The translations under genes were made by a program, and so were the position numbers. This document shows, in pieces, positions 33,800-46,040 of a stretch of 64,000 bases of DNA. Position 1 is the first letter of the stretch. Each line of letters begins with the position of its first letter. The notes beneath the pieces are model-generated. The model saw only the letters and a list, made by a program, of their open reading frames with translations. It did no database searches and was not told the origin of the DNA. The stretch lies in the NCBI GenBank assembly GCA_030063045.1, contig JAQSEB010000090.1:806001-870000 (forward strand), written 5' to 3'. Source of the DNA: Pratylenchus scribneri. Its lineage: Eukaryota > Nematoda > Chromadorea > Rhabditida > Pratylenchidae.

Positions 33800-36700
33800 T
33801 TATTCATCTTCATCCTCATCCTCAGCGCTGGGTCCAATTTCGGCGGAATCCTCAGCGCTGGGTCCAATTTCGGCGGAAAAAAGCAAAATGTCATTTGGGG
33901 AATAGAGAGGAAGGAGATGGACGGATTCCAATGGCAATTGGCCCGACACGACGGAGGATAGCCCAGTGGGGGCCGGAATCAAATCTTGGCACATGGGAAC
34001 AGCGGACGAATTCGTGGAACTGGCCAAAACACAGTCTTGGCTCCGAGGGCCTATAAATTATTTTTGAATTGTGATGAGATTTGGGGGAGTGAGAGAAACA
34101 GACTGAAATAATGGCCTGGAGGGCATAGCAAATTGAACCAATCACCGTCCAAACATTCCATGAAACTGGCACAATCAAAGCGGTTCACAATTTTCTGATG
34201 AATGATTTTTTGGAATATTATTTAAATATTTTAGGCAAAAAATGCGGGTACTTATCGGTTATCTGTCCGGAGATTTGAAAAGAAGGAAGGGTCTACCCTT
34301 AAGGTGATTAGGGTTAGGGATTAGGGATATGTGAAATGATAATTTATCCCCTAAGGACCCTAACCCTATACTGGATGACCCATGGGGATCACTGGTACCA
34401 GGGCTGGGTTCGATGTTTCGATTTTTTCATTTCGATGTCGATTTTCGGTCATTTTTGGCATCGAAATTTCGTTTTTCGAGTTTGAAAAATTTTTTGACCC
34501 TCCGAAATTTCGTTTTTCGATTTCGAAAAATTTTTTGACCTTCTGAAATTTCGTTTTTCGGTTTCGAAAAATTTTTGACCTTCCGAAATTTCGATTTTCG
34601 ATTTCGAAAAATTTTTTGACCCTCCGAAATTTCGTTTTTCGGTTTCGAAAAATTTTTTGACCTTCCGAAATTTCGATTTTCGATTTCAAAAAATTTTTTG
34701 ACCCACTGAAATTTCGTTTTTCGGTTTCGAAAAATTTTTTGACCTTCCGAAATTTCGATTTTCGTTTTCGATTTATTATTTTGGGCCATCGAACCCATCC
34801 CTGACTGGTACCTTCCCCTAGTTGACTTAAAAAAAATCTCCGTACAGATAACCGATAAGTACACAAATGCGATGGATGCGCACCTCTCCCTCCACGCATT
34901 TTCTTTGTTTCACTCCTTGGCCATGGAATGGATTGAATCCAGCGGGCAACAGTCGTTCCAATGGGTAAAAGTCGCGATGTTGGAAAACACTGGGTGGCTC
35001 GGAACAGAATTGACACGGGTCCTCGAGTCGATCGTTTGTATATTCCATGCATCTTCTTTGCACCCAATTTCCTCCATTGCATTCCTCGTATTTCTTACAA
35101 TCCTCCGATGGTTTTGTTTGTCCTTCCAAACATTTCCAATTCCCATCGTGTGGTTCCTGTCAATTTTTGGAGGAATTTGAAAACATTAAAATTGAGGGGA
35201 AATTGGCTGGCCTGAAATCGTCGACAATTTGCCGAGAATACGCAACGCCGTTCATTTCCATCCCAATGTGTCATATCCGGACATTTGCTGGCCACAAATT
35301 GGCCTTGGTTGTTGCAAAGGAAGAAATCACCACATTCCACCGAATATGAATCACCTTCTTGACACTAAAATCAAAAATTAATAGTAAATTTGGATGTATT
35401 TATGCCAAAAATGGACTGATAAGGGGAAATTTTGCCAAAATGGCTTGGTTGAGGGAAATATTGACCAAAAATTTTCCTCGGGATGAAGATTAAAAACCGA
35501 CAAACTGATCGGTTTGGACCCTCCCTCGGTTATAGATTTTCGGAGCTCAGTTTTCGGTTCAGTTTTTCAGCCAAAAATCGCCTTGTTTCGATTCGTTTTT
35601 CTGTTCGGTTGACCGACTTTGTCCTACCCTATTCAATGGCATTAATAATGTCTAAGGGCCTTACATATTCATCCCACTATACGCCCCAAATTTTGTCTAA
35701 TCGCCAGACATCCTATCAATAAAATATTGCCACAATATGTCTTTTTAGATCCCCAACCCACATTTTTCCACACAATAGAAATAATTTAGCGGTTTTTTCC
35801 CTCTAATTCATGTCCCATTTATGGCCCAGCTCTCGCCCCAAACAACTACATTATTAGCACAAGGATTATGACTTATAAAGAGAATAGGCCAACCTGCTTT
35901 CTGGTCGGGCATTGATATTCATCCGCTTTGACGCATTCCTTCCTTTGTGGATGGAATAATCGACCATTCGTACACATGTATTGACGCCATCTGGTACGGC
36001 CTGAACCGCCGCCCAAAATGCTGTTGGTATCCCGTTCGCAAACGAAGAACAAAAAAAGAAAACAATCCAATCATATATTCCTCCCCTCAACACCCCCCGC
36101 TGTTAGCCGCCTTTTGCGGAACCGTCTTTTGCGGACGAAACGGTTTGGTATCGATGGCGATAAAGTTGATGTGGCATTCTTTATACCATTTTATGGGAAT
36201 AAAATTAGCTACAAAAATGACATCAAAATCTTTATCCAATGTTGAATATGCACCGAGTTATGGCCAAAAAAAGCCAAAAATACAATTTTAATTAATCCAA
36301 CGGTTTTTTGGCTATAACTTAGCGAATATCAAATATTTGCCAATGAATTTAATGTCATTTTGTAGCTAATTTTATTCCCAATAAAATTGTATAAAGAATG
36401 CCTCATAAACTTTATTGCCAACGGCAACAAACCATTTCGTCCACAAAAGACGGATCCGCAAAAAGCGTAATACCTTCCCCCGCCGCTCACCTCCTCGCAT
36501 TTGTCCAATGATCTTTTCACTTCATTCGGTTGGCAAACATCGCAAGCATTGCTGGCCAATGTGCAATCACCCTCGATGAACACCTCACCTGGCCGTTCGC
36601 ATTGGAACAATTGAGGGCGCATTCCATTGCAATAGAGAAAATCGGGACGGCATACGCCCACCGGCGACATTCTCCATTCCCATCCCCTTTAAAATTGTGT

Positions 36701-38959
36701 ATTCGTTCGAATTGAGAATTATTGAATATATGTCACGGCCAATTAGGGGAATTGGCCCGTTTGGGGAATCTCAGCTTCCAGGCATCGTACAGATTCGAGA
36801 GTGGGCTCAATCGATTCGTCATAGTCGATTTACGTTATGGAATTTCAATTTCAGACCGTTTAGGGCTAGGGTTAGGATTAGGGTAGGGTCGGCATGGGTT
36901 CTAGGATTATGGTAGGATTAGGCTAGGGCTATGGGTCAGGGATAAAATAAAATTTCATAAAGTAAATCGACCATGCCGAATCGAATGAGCATATTCTCGA
37001 ATCTGTACGATGCCTAGAAACCGAAATTACCTAAACGGGCCAAAAAACTGGCCATTCCTAGGAATGGCCAATTTTTTCGTCCACGGGAATGGCCAATTTC
37101 CCTAAATCGGCCCCAAAATATATATATATATAAATATTAAAATTGCCTGCAGACACCCAAATTTGGGCATCGATCCTCGGGCAAAATTCGTCGGCAAATT
37201 CGTTGGATTGGGTCAAACATTTGTCCACTTTCGCAGAAGACCATCTCCGGTTCATTATCGGCGGATTCACATACAAAATACCTTCAAAAATTTGTTTAAT
37301 TTATTCATTTTCCCAATCCACCAATTTCGGCATCGTCTGCTGGCTTGTTGTTGGTCTACTAAAGTTTGAATTGATTTGGGGAAGAGTGGCGGATCCAATG
37401 GATCCGGCTTTGGATCCGGCTTGGTCTTGGATTGGGCGCAAAAAAGTCGAAGGAGATGATGACGAATTGGGGTTTGGTGGGCCGAGCCAGACACAGATGC
37501 GCAATGTTTGGGTGCGTCCACACATTGAAGCAATTTTGGATCGAATACTTTGCCTAAAGTAAAATTCAAAAATTTATTATGAATATTCATTTTTGAGTTG
37601 ATCAGGGATGGGTTCGATGTTTCGATTTTTTTGTTTTGATGTCGATTTTAGGTCATTTTTGGCATCGAAATTTCGTTTTTCGATTTCGAAAAATTTTTTG
37701 ACCTTCCAAAATTTCGTTTTTCGATTTCGAAAAATTTTTTGACCTTCCGAAATTTCGTTTTTCTATTTCGAAAAATTTTTTGACCTTCCAAAATTTCGTT
37801 TTTCGATTTCGAAAAATTCTTTGACCCTCCGAAATTTCGTTTTTCAATTTCGAAAAATTTTTTGACCTTCCGAAATTTCGTTTTTCTATTTCGAAAAATT
37901 TTTTGACCTTCCGAAATTTCGTTTTTCTATTTCGAAAAATTTTTTGACCTTCCGAAATTTCGTTTTTCGATTTCGAAAAATTCTTTGACCCTCCGAAATT
38001 TCGTTTTTCAATTTCGAAAAATTTTGTGACCATCCGAAATTTCGTTTTTCAATTACGATTTCTTTTTTTTTGAGCCATCGAAATCGAACCCATCCCTGGA
38101 ATGGATTCTTCTATTTCCCAAAATAAATGAAAAAAATTCATGCCAGATGGGCAGCTGAAGGCCAACGGGGCGGATGCCATTCCCTGGCAGAGCAAAGCCT
38201 GCTTCGAGCATTTGTCCTCTTTTGCGGGTCCATCAAAAAAGTAAATTGCCGATTTGAATGGATCTTTTCGGGCACAAAAGTCAACGGCCTTACAAAAAAA
38301 TAGTCCATATATTTTTTATAAATCTCAAATGGACCTGGGCCAATTTTTCCGTGGCATCATTCAGCAAATTCAGCTCGGACGAAAAACAATCGCCGCGAAC
38401 TTTTCGAACAGGTTTACCTTCAATGAAAGAAAACGCAATTTGATGAATTCAAAAATATAAATTTGTGCATACATTCTTTTCCTCCCACAAAAACTTTTCC
38501 CAATGGACATTCCTCAAAACTGTGCCGTTGATTTGCATTTTTGAAATGTCCTCCACATTTGAGAAAAGTGGAACTGCAAGGGCCTAGCGGGAATGAGGAG
38601 TCGTTTCCGAAACAAAATCTGTCCGGATCGAGTCGTTGAATGCCGGCAACTGGGGGTGATTCGCGCCGCGGAAATTGTTGGTCTTCCTTTTCACGTCTCA
38701 TTTTGGGGATGAATGGTACACGTTCGTCGCTGTCATCAACATGTTGTCCACTTTGTTCCTCAATTCCAGCAGATGAAATGTCCTCATCCGACACTGCAGG
38801 AACACGCCAAAATTCGATGGAATTTTCTGGGGAATTCGACAAGAATAACTGGGGAATTTTTACCCAATTCATACCCTCCTGTGATTTTGCCGCATTATGG
38901 GCTTGGAAGAAGGCAGAAAAAAGAAGGAAAAAAGCATGGAGAATAAGGAATAATAGCAT
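33800..38959 (-). CDS. gene F: secreted protein with about eight chitin-binding type-2 (peritrophin-A) domains
   Basis: The first exon (38959-38473) starts MLLFLILHAFFLLFSAF, a signal peptide, then an acidic linker and CBM14 domain 1 (GPCSSTFLKCGGHF ... FEECPLGKVF). Exons 38417-38335, 38288-38144 and one starting at 37553 encode domain 2 (CSKQALLCQG ... FSCPSG / KVFDPKLLQCVD). Later exons give CESGQMFDPIQRIC (near 37.2 kb), CRPDFLYCNGMRPQLFQC (36.6 kb), YMCTNGRLFHPQRKEC (35.9 kb), CGDFFLCNNQG (35.3 kb), CKKYEECNGGNW (35.1 kb), FDCASFMECLDGDW (34.15 kb) and a last exon 34050-33800 with a duplicated SAEIGPSAED. It likely binds chitin in eggshell or cuticle. The middle exon edges are uncertain. 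Its introns hold several MITEs. Confidence 0.65.
34246..34862. mobile_element. outer inverted-repeat element in gene F, hosting a nested MITE
   Basis: GTACTTATCGGTTATCTGTC at the left pairs with GACAGATAACCGATAAGTAC-type sequence at about 34840-34862, one base differing. The MITE at 34399-34803 is inserted inside it. On the minus strand the right end lies directly at the exon edge (CGCATTTGT|GTACTTATC), so its terminal GTACTT may be the splice donor. Confidence 0.6.
34399..34803. mobile_element. CAGGG-family MITE with about eight 41-bp internal repeats
   Basis: Starts CAGGGCTGGGTTCGATG and ends CATCGAACCCATCCCTG, with an exact 8-bp duplication ACTGGTAC (34391-34398, 34804-34811). Inside are tandem 41-bp units of the form CCTTCCGAAATTTCGTTTTT plus TCGGTTTCGAAAAATTTTTT. 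It lies in an intron of gene F. Confidence 0.85.
36103..36470. mobile_element. fold-back MITE (GCGTTTTGCGGA family), copy 2
   Basis: Left arm GCCTTTTGCGGAACCGTCTT and right arm AAGACGGATCCGCAAAAAGC, with internal matches to copy 1 (AAACGGTTTGGT, GACATCAAAA, ACCGAGTTATGGCC). It lies in an intron of gene F. Confidence 0.65.
36731..37031. repeat. palindromic element with TTAGGG-like centre, copy 1
   Basis: Shares its whole length with 59125-59418. Arms contain CGTACAGATTCGAGAGTGGG and, inverted, ATTCTCGAATCTGTACGATG, plus GAAATTTCATAAAGTAAATCGACC. The centre holds degenerate GGGTTAGG-type repeats (about 36858-36935). Confidence 0.6.
37603..38098. mobile_element. CAGGG-family MITE with about ten 41-bp internal repeats
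   Basis: Begins CAGGGATGGGTTCGATG and ends TCGAACCCATCCCTG. Flanking 8-mers GAGTTGAT and GAATGGAT match at 6 of 8 positions, so this looks like an older insertion. It has the largest tandem array of the family here and lies in an intron of gene F. Confidence 0.75.
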
Positions 38960-40717
38960 TTAACAAAAATATGGGAAATTTTAGCGATAAATTAGTAAAT
39001 TCCAAATAAAAATGGCCAAGGAACAAGAATGGAACAATATGATTAAGAAAGCAATCCAATTTGCTCAAATTAAATGATCAAAAATGTGAACATATTTTAG
39101 AATGAATGACTAATTTAGTGGAGGCAAGCATTTTATTCGATGTATATTTATGAATGGGAACATTTCCAACAAGAATGTCAAGGCCCATATTTTGGTACTT
39201 TTCCGTTTTGCTACACCCCCACAAAAATTTATGAAAATCACTTCCTAATGGTAATTTTGTGTGCTGATCATGAATCTGATGAGCTTTTTTTACCTGTAAT
39301 GTCAATGAATGAGTTATGTGAAATTAAAATAGAAAAAGTAAAAGGTCCTCTTTTTGGGTCGGAATTCGAAAAAAAGGTGCCCATTTTTTGTCCTATATTT
39401 TTAATATTTTTGGTTATTTTTTGATATTTCTTCTTTCCAATATTGAATAAAATGAAAATATTTGGCAATCCCTAGATAAGATAATTTGCATATTGAGCTT
39501 TTGTGTAACAAGATTTTTAATTTATTATAAAATAAAATAAATTTAATTTCGTTTACTTTCCGAGAATCCAGAAAAGCTATAACTGCATTAAATATATTGC
39601 TGTAAATAATCATTAATGTTGTTCAATCCTGAATTTTTCACTAAAAATATTCCGCCGAAAAATTTTAGCTAAAGTGCTCAAAAATGACCTTTTTATCAGC
39701 CGATATTACCTCTGTCGGGATTCGGGAACCCGCTTCTCGATAATATCTCAGTCGGATTTTAGTTCTGGTTACCTGAATCAAACTCGAGTCGGGTTCCCAA
39801 AATAACCCGAGTGAGAACCTGACCCGTCCGATCTCAAAATTAGTCACATCATTTCAGGGAAAACCATTCTAATTTTATGGGAAAGAAATAGAAATATTTT
39901 CACTGCTTATTTTTTGCTTAGTCATCCATCGTTTTTAATTTATTTTGGAAAAGACTGGCCCAAAATATGAACATCCATTTTACTTTTTTTTTACTTTAAA
40001 TTATCTAAATTATGTTTAACCTTTCTTTTTTCCAGTATTAAATAAAAATTTTTCTTGAAAATTAATTTATTTAATCGTCATCATAAACTTTTTTTGACAC
40101 TTATCATTTTAAAATTTTTCAATGATTGACAAAAATTAAAATTAGGGAACCAGGAAATTTATGTATTAATATTTTAAATCAAGAAACTGATGTAATTCCT
40201 ATTCCATTAATTGAATATTAATTTTGTTATAACTATTTCCATTGAATGAGTGGGAATAAATAAACAACAATCTTCCAAAAAAAATTTTCCATCGGAAATT
40301 TTCATAAAAAAATTTATTCTTCTTTTCGAAAGTAATACTAATATTTGATTGGAAATAGAGATATTCTATTTAAATCGTTTGATATTATTTTGCTTAATCA
40401 TCATCAATTCCATATTCATTAACGTTGTTAGGCAATGGAAATTTATTTTACCCTTTTCAATTAATTAAAATTAAATAAATGTTTTTTCTAATTTCATTTT
40501 ATAATTTCTTTTTTAAATTATTTCTCCGGAATATTGATTTTAAATGCAATTTTGTCCAATAAAGCAAAATATAACATTAAAAGCTTAAATGCCTTATTGA
40601 ATGAGCCAATTTAAATTTATTTTTAAAATTATTTTAACTCTCTAAAATCCTAATTATTATAGTCAACTCCATTATAAACATCCTAGAAAACTGTGATCAA
40701 TCTAACATCATTAAAAA
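38960..40717. other. upstream of gene F, relic array 3' block, and spacer of gene G
   Basis: Bases about 39385-39480 match the array 3' block (TTGGTTATTTTTTGATATTTC ... TTGAATAAAATGAAAATATT) with no gene before it, a relic of a lost copy. The block at 39840-40000 matches the upstream spacer of gene D. The G leader TCTAACATCATTAAAAA lies at about 40701-40717. A short GGGTTC/GAACCC inverted repeat lies near 39720-39830. Confidence 0.5.
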
Positions 40718-42171
40718 ATGTCCGACAAATGTGCTATCATTGCCATTTGCCTTTTGGCATTTTTGTTGGGGAATGTTGATGGTAATTTTATATTTTAAAT
40801 TTGTAAATTTATATTTTAATTTTTTTAAGGTCTTAAATGCTACTTTGGATATGGCGAAATTACAGGGAATGAAGCCAGCAACTATGCACGGCACAAATGT
40901 TTTGACCATGAAAATGCATGCATTACAATTGAGTGTAAATTTTTAAAAATTTATATTAATTGGGTTTAATAAAATAAGGTGCTGGCGAAAAAGATGGCAA
41001 AGTTATGAAAGGTTGCTATGAAGCGCCTGCTGGCCAAGACTTTATTAATAAATGCCCCGGTAAATATGATTATTGTAATCTTGTGAATGTTGGCACTAGT
41101 GGCGGGAAAAACTGCCGTTCATGCCAGGGTGATCTGTGCATACAGGTTTCTTTATTATCATACTAGAGTAGGACAGAATCGGTTTCAATTTGAGAAAATT
41201 GATGCAATTTATAACCAAAATTGAGAATTTTTGGTCAACATAACCCAAAATTTTAAAAACCGAAAACGGAAGACATTATTCAAAATAAAGAAACCGGTTT
41301 TTAAACCGCTTTTTCTGAAACAGACATTGTCTTAATTAATTAGATAGGACAAAATTTAATCTTTCACTTTTCGGAATCTTAAAAAGAACAAAGACCAATT
41401 ATTTTAATATATATCTACATAAATGTATTTGTATTCTCAGTTCCCCACTGACTGTGGCATTGTTTAAGGCATGGATGAGTATTGAATTTTAGGACAAATT
41501 TTTGAAGAATATTTTTTTAAGAGTCAGCTAAGGATAATTTTTAATGATATCTTGAGAATATCGTTACTTAAAATATCCTGGTGATACAGTGTATAAATTT
41601 TTTGGTCATTATGAATATAACAACAAGGTTAAACATGTTCATGCATACGTGATATGTATTGAAAGAATAGAAAGAAAAATTTTATTATTATTTTATGGAA
41701 CATTTTTCAGATTACATTGTAACTCCAACACCAAACACAACGACATCGACCACAACAACTCAAACCACCACAAAAAAACCCACCAAAACAACAACTCCCT
41801 CATCAACCAACAACCACTCGTCGTACAACAACTCAGCGCAAAACAACGACCAGCAATGATTGTGATTGTGAGACAAGCGATCAGCAGGAGAATGGTTTGA
41901 GTGAGTATAAATAATTTTTAGTTCTTCAAAATACTTACCAAATTTCATTTTTGATATTTAATTTTTTTAAATAAGTAAAATGAATATTTTTATTTTCGGC
42001 TCTATTTATCAATTTTTTTAAATTAATTTATTGCTTATGCTTTATAATATAATTATAAAAAGTTTTAATAAAATATTTTTCTTTTTTACAGCATTCCATC
42101 ATCCGACGGCATTTTCGTTGCTCATTGGAATCAGTGTTTTGATGGTCGCCCTTGGGCATTTTCTTCTCTGA
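40718..42171 (+). pseudogene. array gene G: Ly6-like GPI-type gene with two frameshifts
   Basis: All five exons are present (40718-40781, 40830-40934, 40979-41145, 41711-41900, 42092-42171): signal peptide, module (KCYFGYGE ... NACITIEC, then SCQGDLC), Thr-rich exon and hydrophobic tail (AFSLLIGISVLMVALGHFLL). Exon 3 is one base short at the codon after DLC (TGCATACAG where sisters have TGCAATACAG). Exon 4 is one base too long, so its start and end are in different frames and it reads into stops. Two separate lesions favour a true pseudogene. Confidence 0.7.
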
Positions 42172-43174
42172 AAAGGAAGAATGAAGAAAATATTGGCCAA
42201 AAATTGTTACAAAAATGGCCATAATTCCCAAAATCAACAAAATATGTTAATGTCTATCCCTTTTTTCTGTTAACATTGTATTTTTCGGTTATTTTGGGTT
42301 CACTTTTCTCTTTCCAATATTGAATAAATGTTAAAATTGAAGCATTTATTGTTTATGAGCATTAATTTTTATCCATTTTCATGCGTAAAATTTATCGGAA
42401 TATTTTTTTTCAAATTTCCCTTTACTAATTTTTCGAATTCTTTCAATAATTGTTTCAAAATAAATCTTATCTAGACCCTTGATGGGAAAAATATGATAGA
42501 GTTCGCATTTTTCCAAGAAATTTTATAAAAGCCTTCCATATTAATTATAGTAGATGAAAATATAATTTATCTTAATAATAAAATTCTGTTTAAATAATAT
42601 CCATTTAATAATTTTATGGAGAATTTATTAACAAAATCAGACTTGAAAGCGGCTGTAATGTGAAACAATTTATAAATTTTCAATTTAAGAGATGGAAATT
42701 CATAAAAAATAAATATTAATTAAATTTCGTTCATTTTCCTAGAATTCAAAAAGCTAAAGATGTATAATCTTATACTATTTTTACTTTACTTTTATCATCA
42801 ATAATGTTTTTGGATTCTGTAATTTTCGTCAGAAAAATGTATCACATCATTTTTGGAAAAAAATATTCCAATGTGATGGGAAAGTAATATTAGATATTTT
42901 CACCGTGTTTTTGCTTAATCATCATCCAATCTATCGCTTATCTGACGTGTTATTTGGAAATGAATGTTCATTTTATCCATTTTATTTCACTAAAATTAAA
43001 CGAAATAATTTTTTACTCTTTTCATCGTATTTTTAAAAATTACCATTTGTCAACTAAAACTCTAATGCCATTCAAATTAAATTTCTTTTCTAATCTCAAA
43101 GTTTAATAACCATTTTACAGAAAAATTTTCTTATTCTCAAAAATAAATAATTGCCAATCTAACATCATCAAAAA
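42172..43174. other. 3'UTR of gene G and upstream spacer of gene H
   Basis: Shared 3' block to about 42335. The recurrent upstream block is at about 42820-42990 (TCACATCATTTTTGGAAAAA ... TTTTTGCTTAATCATCATCC). The leader TCTAACATCATCAAAAA directly precedes the H ATG. Confidence 0.5.
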
Positions 43175-44426
43175 ATGTCCATCAAATGTGCCATCCTGCT
43201 GGCCATCTGCCTTTTGGCAACTTTGGTCGGCATTTCTGATGGTAATTTTTATTTTTAGATTATAAATTATATTTGTAATATGAAAGGCATTAAATGCTAT
43301 GATGGACAAGGCAAAACTTCAGGGAGTGAAGCCAGTGTTTATAAAGAGGTAGAATGTGTGAGCGAGGCAAATGCATGTCTCACAGTTGATTGTAATTTTT
43401 TAATAAATTTTATTATATTATTAAATATATTTATCAAAATAAGGTGCTGGCGTGCATGATGGCTCAACGATGAAGGTGTGCAGTATAGTGCCTGCGAATG
43501 TCGATATGAACAAATATAAATGCAACGTTGTAACTAGTTGGTGCAATATTACTGGTGTCCGTAGTGATGGGAAATACTGCCGTTTCTGTCAGGGTGATCT
43601 GTGCAATTCAGGTTTCTTTATTATTTAGGCAGATAGGAAATAGAAATAAGGAGAAATAAGAAGAAAATTTTCTATCTTTCACTTCTGAATCTTAAAGAAA
43701 AAATGACCAAATATTCTCTACTAGAGAAACTAGATTGTATTCCCCACCTGCTGGCAGGGATTACGACAGGCATGTGCATCGATATTGAGAATAAATTTTT
43801 CTGATATTATTCTAGTTCTCCACGGAAAATAATTTATCAGTGCCAAATTTCATTATATATCCTGGGATGCAGTGGATACATTTTGGGTTGACATTGACAT
43901 TAAAAAAATAAAAAATCATTTAGGGGTACCTTAATATTAGAATGCAAAAATTCATTATTTATTAATTTATTAATTAGACATATTTTTAGATCACATTGTT
44001 ACCACTACGACAGCATCCACCACTACAACCACAACTCGTCGCACCACAACAACAATGACCACAACAACCACACGTCCTAAAACAACGACTACCACAACTA
44101 AGCGCCCGAAAACCACGAGCCGCGCAACTACAATTAATGATATGGAGAATGGATTGAGTGAGTAAAGCTAATTTATTTATTATTAGTATAATTATTGTTT
44201 TGGTATTTTATTGCTCAAAAAAGCATTGAGAATATATCAAATTCGAATTTTAGCCATTTATTGAAAAAATTATATATAGGATTGCAAAATTTGATACTCT
44301 GAAGAAGTACTAAAAATTCAAATTAATATTATTTAATTTTTTAAAGCATTCCATCATCCGGCTGCATTTTCACTGCTCTTTGGCATCGGCGTTGTGATAG
44401 TCGCCGTTGGGCATTTTCTTCTCTGA
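43175..44426 (+). CDS. array gene H: single-module Ly6-like GPI-type protein
   Basis: Exons 43175-43241, 43287-43391, 43444-43611, 43990-44157 and 44347-44426 join in frame to 195 residues. Signal peptide (MSIKCAILLAICLLATLVGI); module KCYDGQGKTSG, VECVS, NACLTVDC, KVCSI, KCNVV, WCNITGVRS, YCRFCQGDLCN; a 56-residue Thr/Arg/Lys-rich exon (TTRRTTTTMTTTTTRPKTT) ending MENGL; tail AFSLLFGIGVVIVAVGHFLL. It is the cleanest five-exon example in the array and a close relative of D, G and I. Confidence 0.8.
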
Positions 44427-45298
44427 AGAGGAAGAATGAAGAAGGAGTGGCCAAAGAATTGTTGCAAAAATGGCCATAATTCCTAAAATGTTAATCAAAA
44501 AGTGTTAAAGTCTATCCCTTTTTCTGTCCTTTTTTTTCTTCGGTTATTTTTTGATGTGCTTTTCTCTTTCCAATTTTGAATAAAAATGTCAAAATGAAAA
44601 TATTTGGTAATTTACTTGGGGGATAATTTTCAAATAAGCATTTTGTGTAACAAATTTTTTTGTCAAAGATTTCTAGTATATGAAAGAGACGAAAAATTAC
44701 AATTTTTGCTTCTGAATATTTTAACTAGTTCTTATTTGGCTCAATTACAGTTGATGGTAATTCCCATCCCATTAATTTAGCATTTCAATAATAAATAGAC
44801 TACTCAAAAATTTTTAGACCTATCTTATTTTAAATATAAGAATTGCCTTTTCAATTGGTCTAGCATCCTTATAAGTTTTTAAGATGTTAGAGATTGAAAT
44901 TTTGAAAAATAAATTGTCGAGCCAAAGTAGGAAGTGATTAGGTCATTTTCTATTCATTATATGAATTTATATCATTTTTTCATCTACTTTACGCTCTTGA
45001 ATGTTTTTGTCAAAAAATTTATGACATCATTTTAGAAAAATGATCCCAATATTGAATGGAAAGAAAAAGAGATAATTTCACAGTACTTATTTTGCTGAAT
45101 CATCCATTTTTTATGTGTTTTGATGAATGAGGGCAGCCAAAAATATGGATATTCATTTAGAAATATAAAATTTAATAATTTTTCTTATCTTCTCTGATCT
45201 CGACACATTGTTATAATTATCAATATAATTTTTCAGAGAAATTCCATCTCAACCCAAAAATCTTCTTCAATTACAAATCTAATAAAATTCTTCCAAAA
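44427..45298. other. 3'UTR of gene H and upstream spacer of gene I
   Basis: Shared 3' block with AATAAA at about 44580. The recurrent upstream block is at about 45000-45160. No other gene. Confidence 0.5.
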
Positions 45299-46040
45299 AT
45301 GTGCATTTTCGGCAAATTTACAATCTTTGTTGCCAGCTGTATTTTGGCTGCAAATTTTGTTGGCATTTCCTCTGGCATTTTGCAATTTACTTTATAATTT
45401 ACATTTGTAATTTATTAGGCCTTAAATGCTATTATGGCCATGGCAATACAACTGGAAGTGAAGCCGGCATATATGAAGAGAAAGAATGTGAAGGAAAGGA
45501 AAATGCATGTCTTTCAATTGATTGTATTTTTTATTATTAATTTTATTAAAAATATGCTTATTAAAATAAGGTGCTGGCGTGCATGATGGCTCGACTTTGA
45601 AGGTTTGCCAATTCCTGCCGGCCGATGTGGATCTGAACAAGCAAAAATGCCGCGTTGAAACGAGCATATGCAATATTACTGGAGTCCATAGTGGCGGGAA
45701 ATATTGTAGTTTTTGCCGGGGTGATCTGTGCAATACAGGTTTGTTTATAAATTAAATTTTTCCTGAATCTGAAATATTGAGTAAGCCCATAAATTAATTT
45801 TAATTCAAAATATATTTCGAATTTTTTATTCATATTAAAATTTTTACAAATAATTAATATTTCATATTTTGGAAAAAATAAATAATAAATAAATTAATTG
45901 CTTATGAAAATTTAATTTTATTGTTTAAAATTCGAATAAAATATTATCATTTTTAAACAGCATTCCATCCTCCGACTGCATTTCCGCTGCTCTTCGCTTT
46001 TGGCGCTATGATGGTTACGGTTGAGCATTTCTTATTCTGA
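45299..46040 (+). CDS. array gene I: mucin-less Ly6-like GPI-type protein
   Basis: Exons 45299-45374, 45419-45523, 45571-45738 and 45961-46040 give 142 residues. Module: KCYYGHGN, KECEG, NACLSIDC, KVCQF, KCRVE, ICNITGVHS, YCSFCRGDLCN. The Thr-rich exon is absent: only 222 bases separate the module from the tail exon and none is Thr-rich. Phase-1 symmetry keeps the direct join in frame. Exon 1 ends TCTG|GCATTT where sisters have G|GTAATT, so a GC donor must be used, or the gene is impaired. Confidence 0.65.

Noticed and set aside
34366..35082. Minus-strand open frames with repeats like EGQKIFRNRKTKF
   Set aside because: They come from the 41-bp tandem unit of a MITE; the same peptide appears wherever the MITE lies (also 37653-38033 and 61735-62049).
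36858..36935. TTAGGG-like run as an interstitial telomere
   Set aside because: The repeat is irregular (GGGCTAGGG, GGATTAGGG), lies in the centre of a palindromic element and recurs at 59250-59330, so it belongs to the element.
37603..38098. Regular direct repeats suggesting a CRISPR array
   Set aside because: Units are contiguous 41-bp tandem copies without unique spacers, inside a transposon in a eukaryotic gene.
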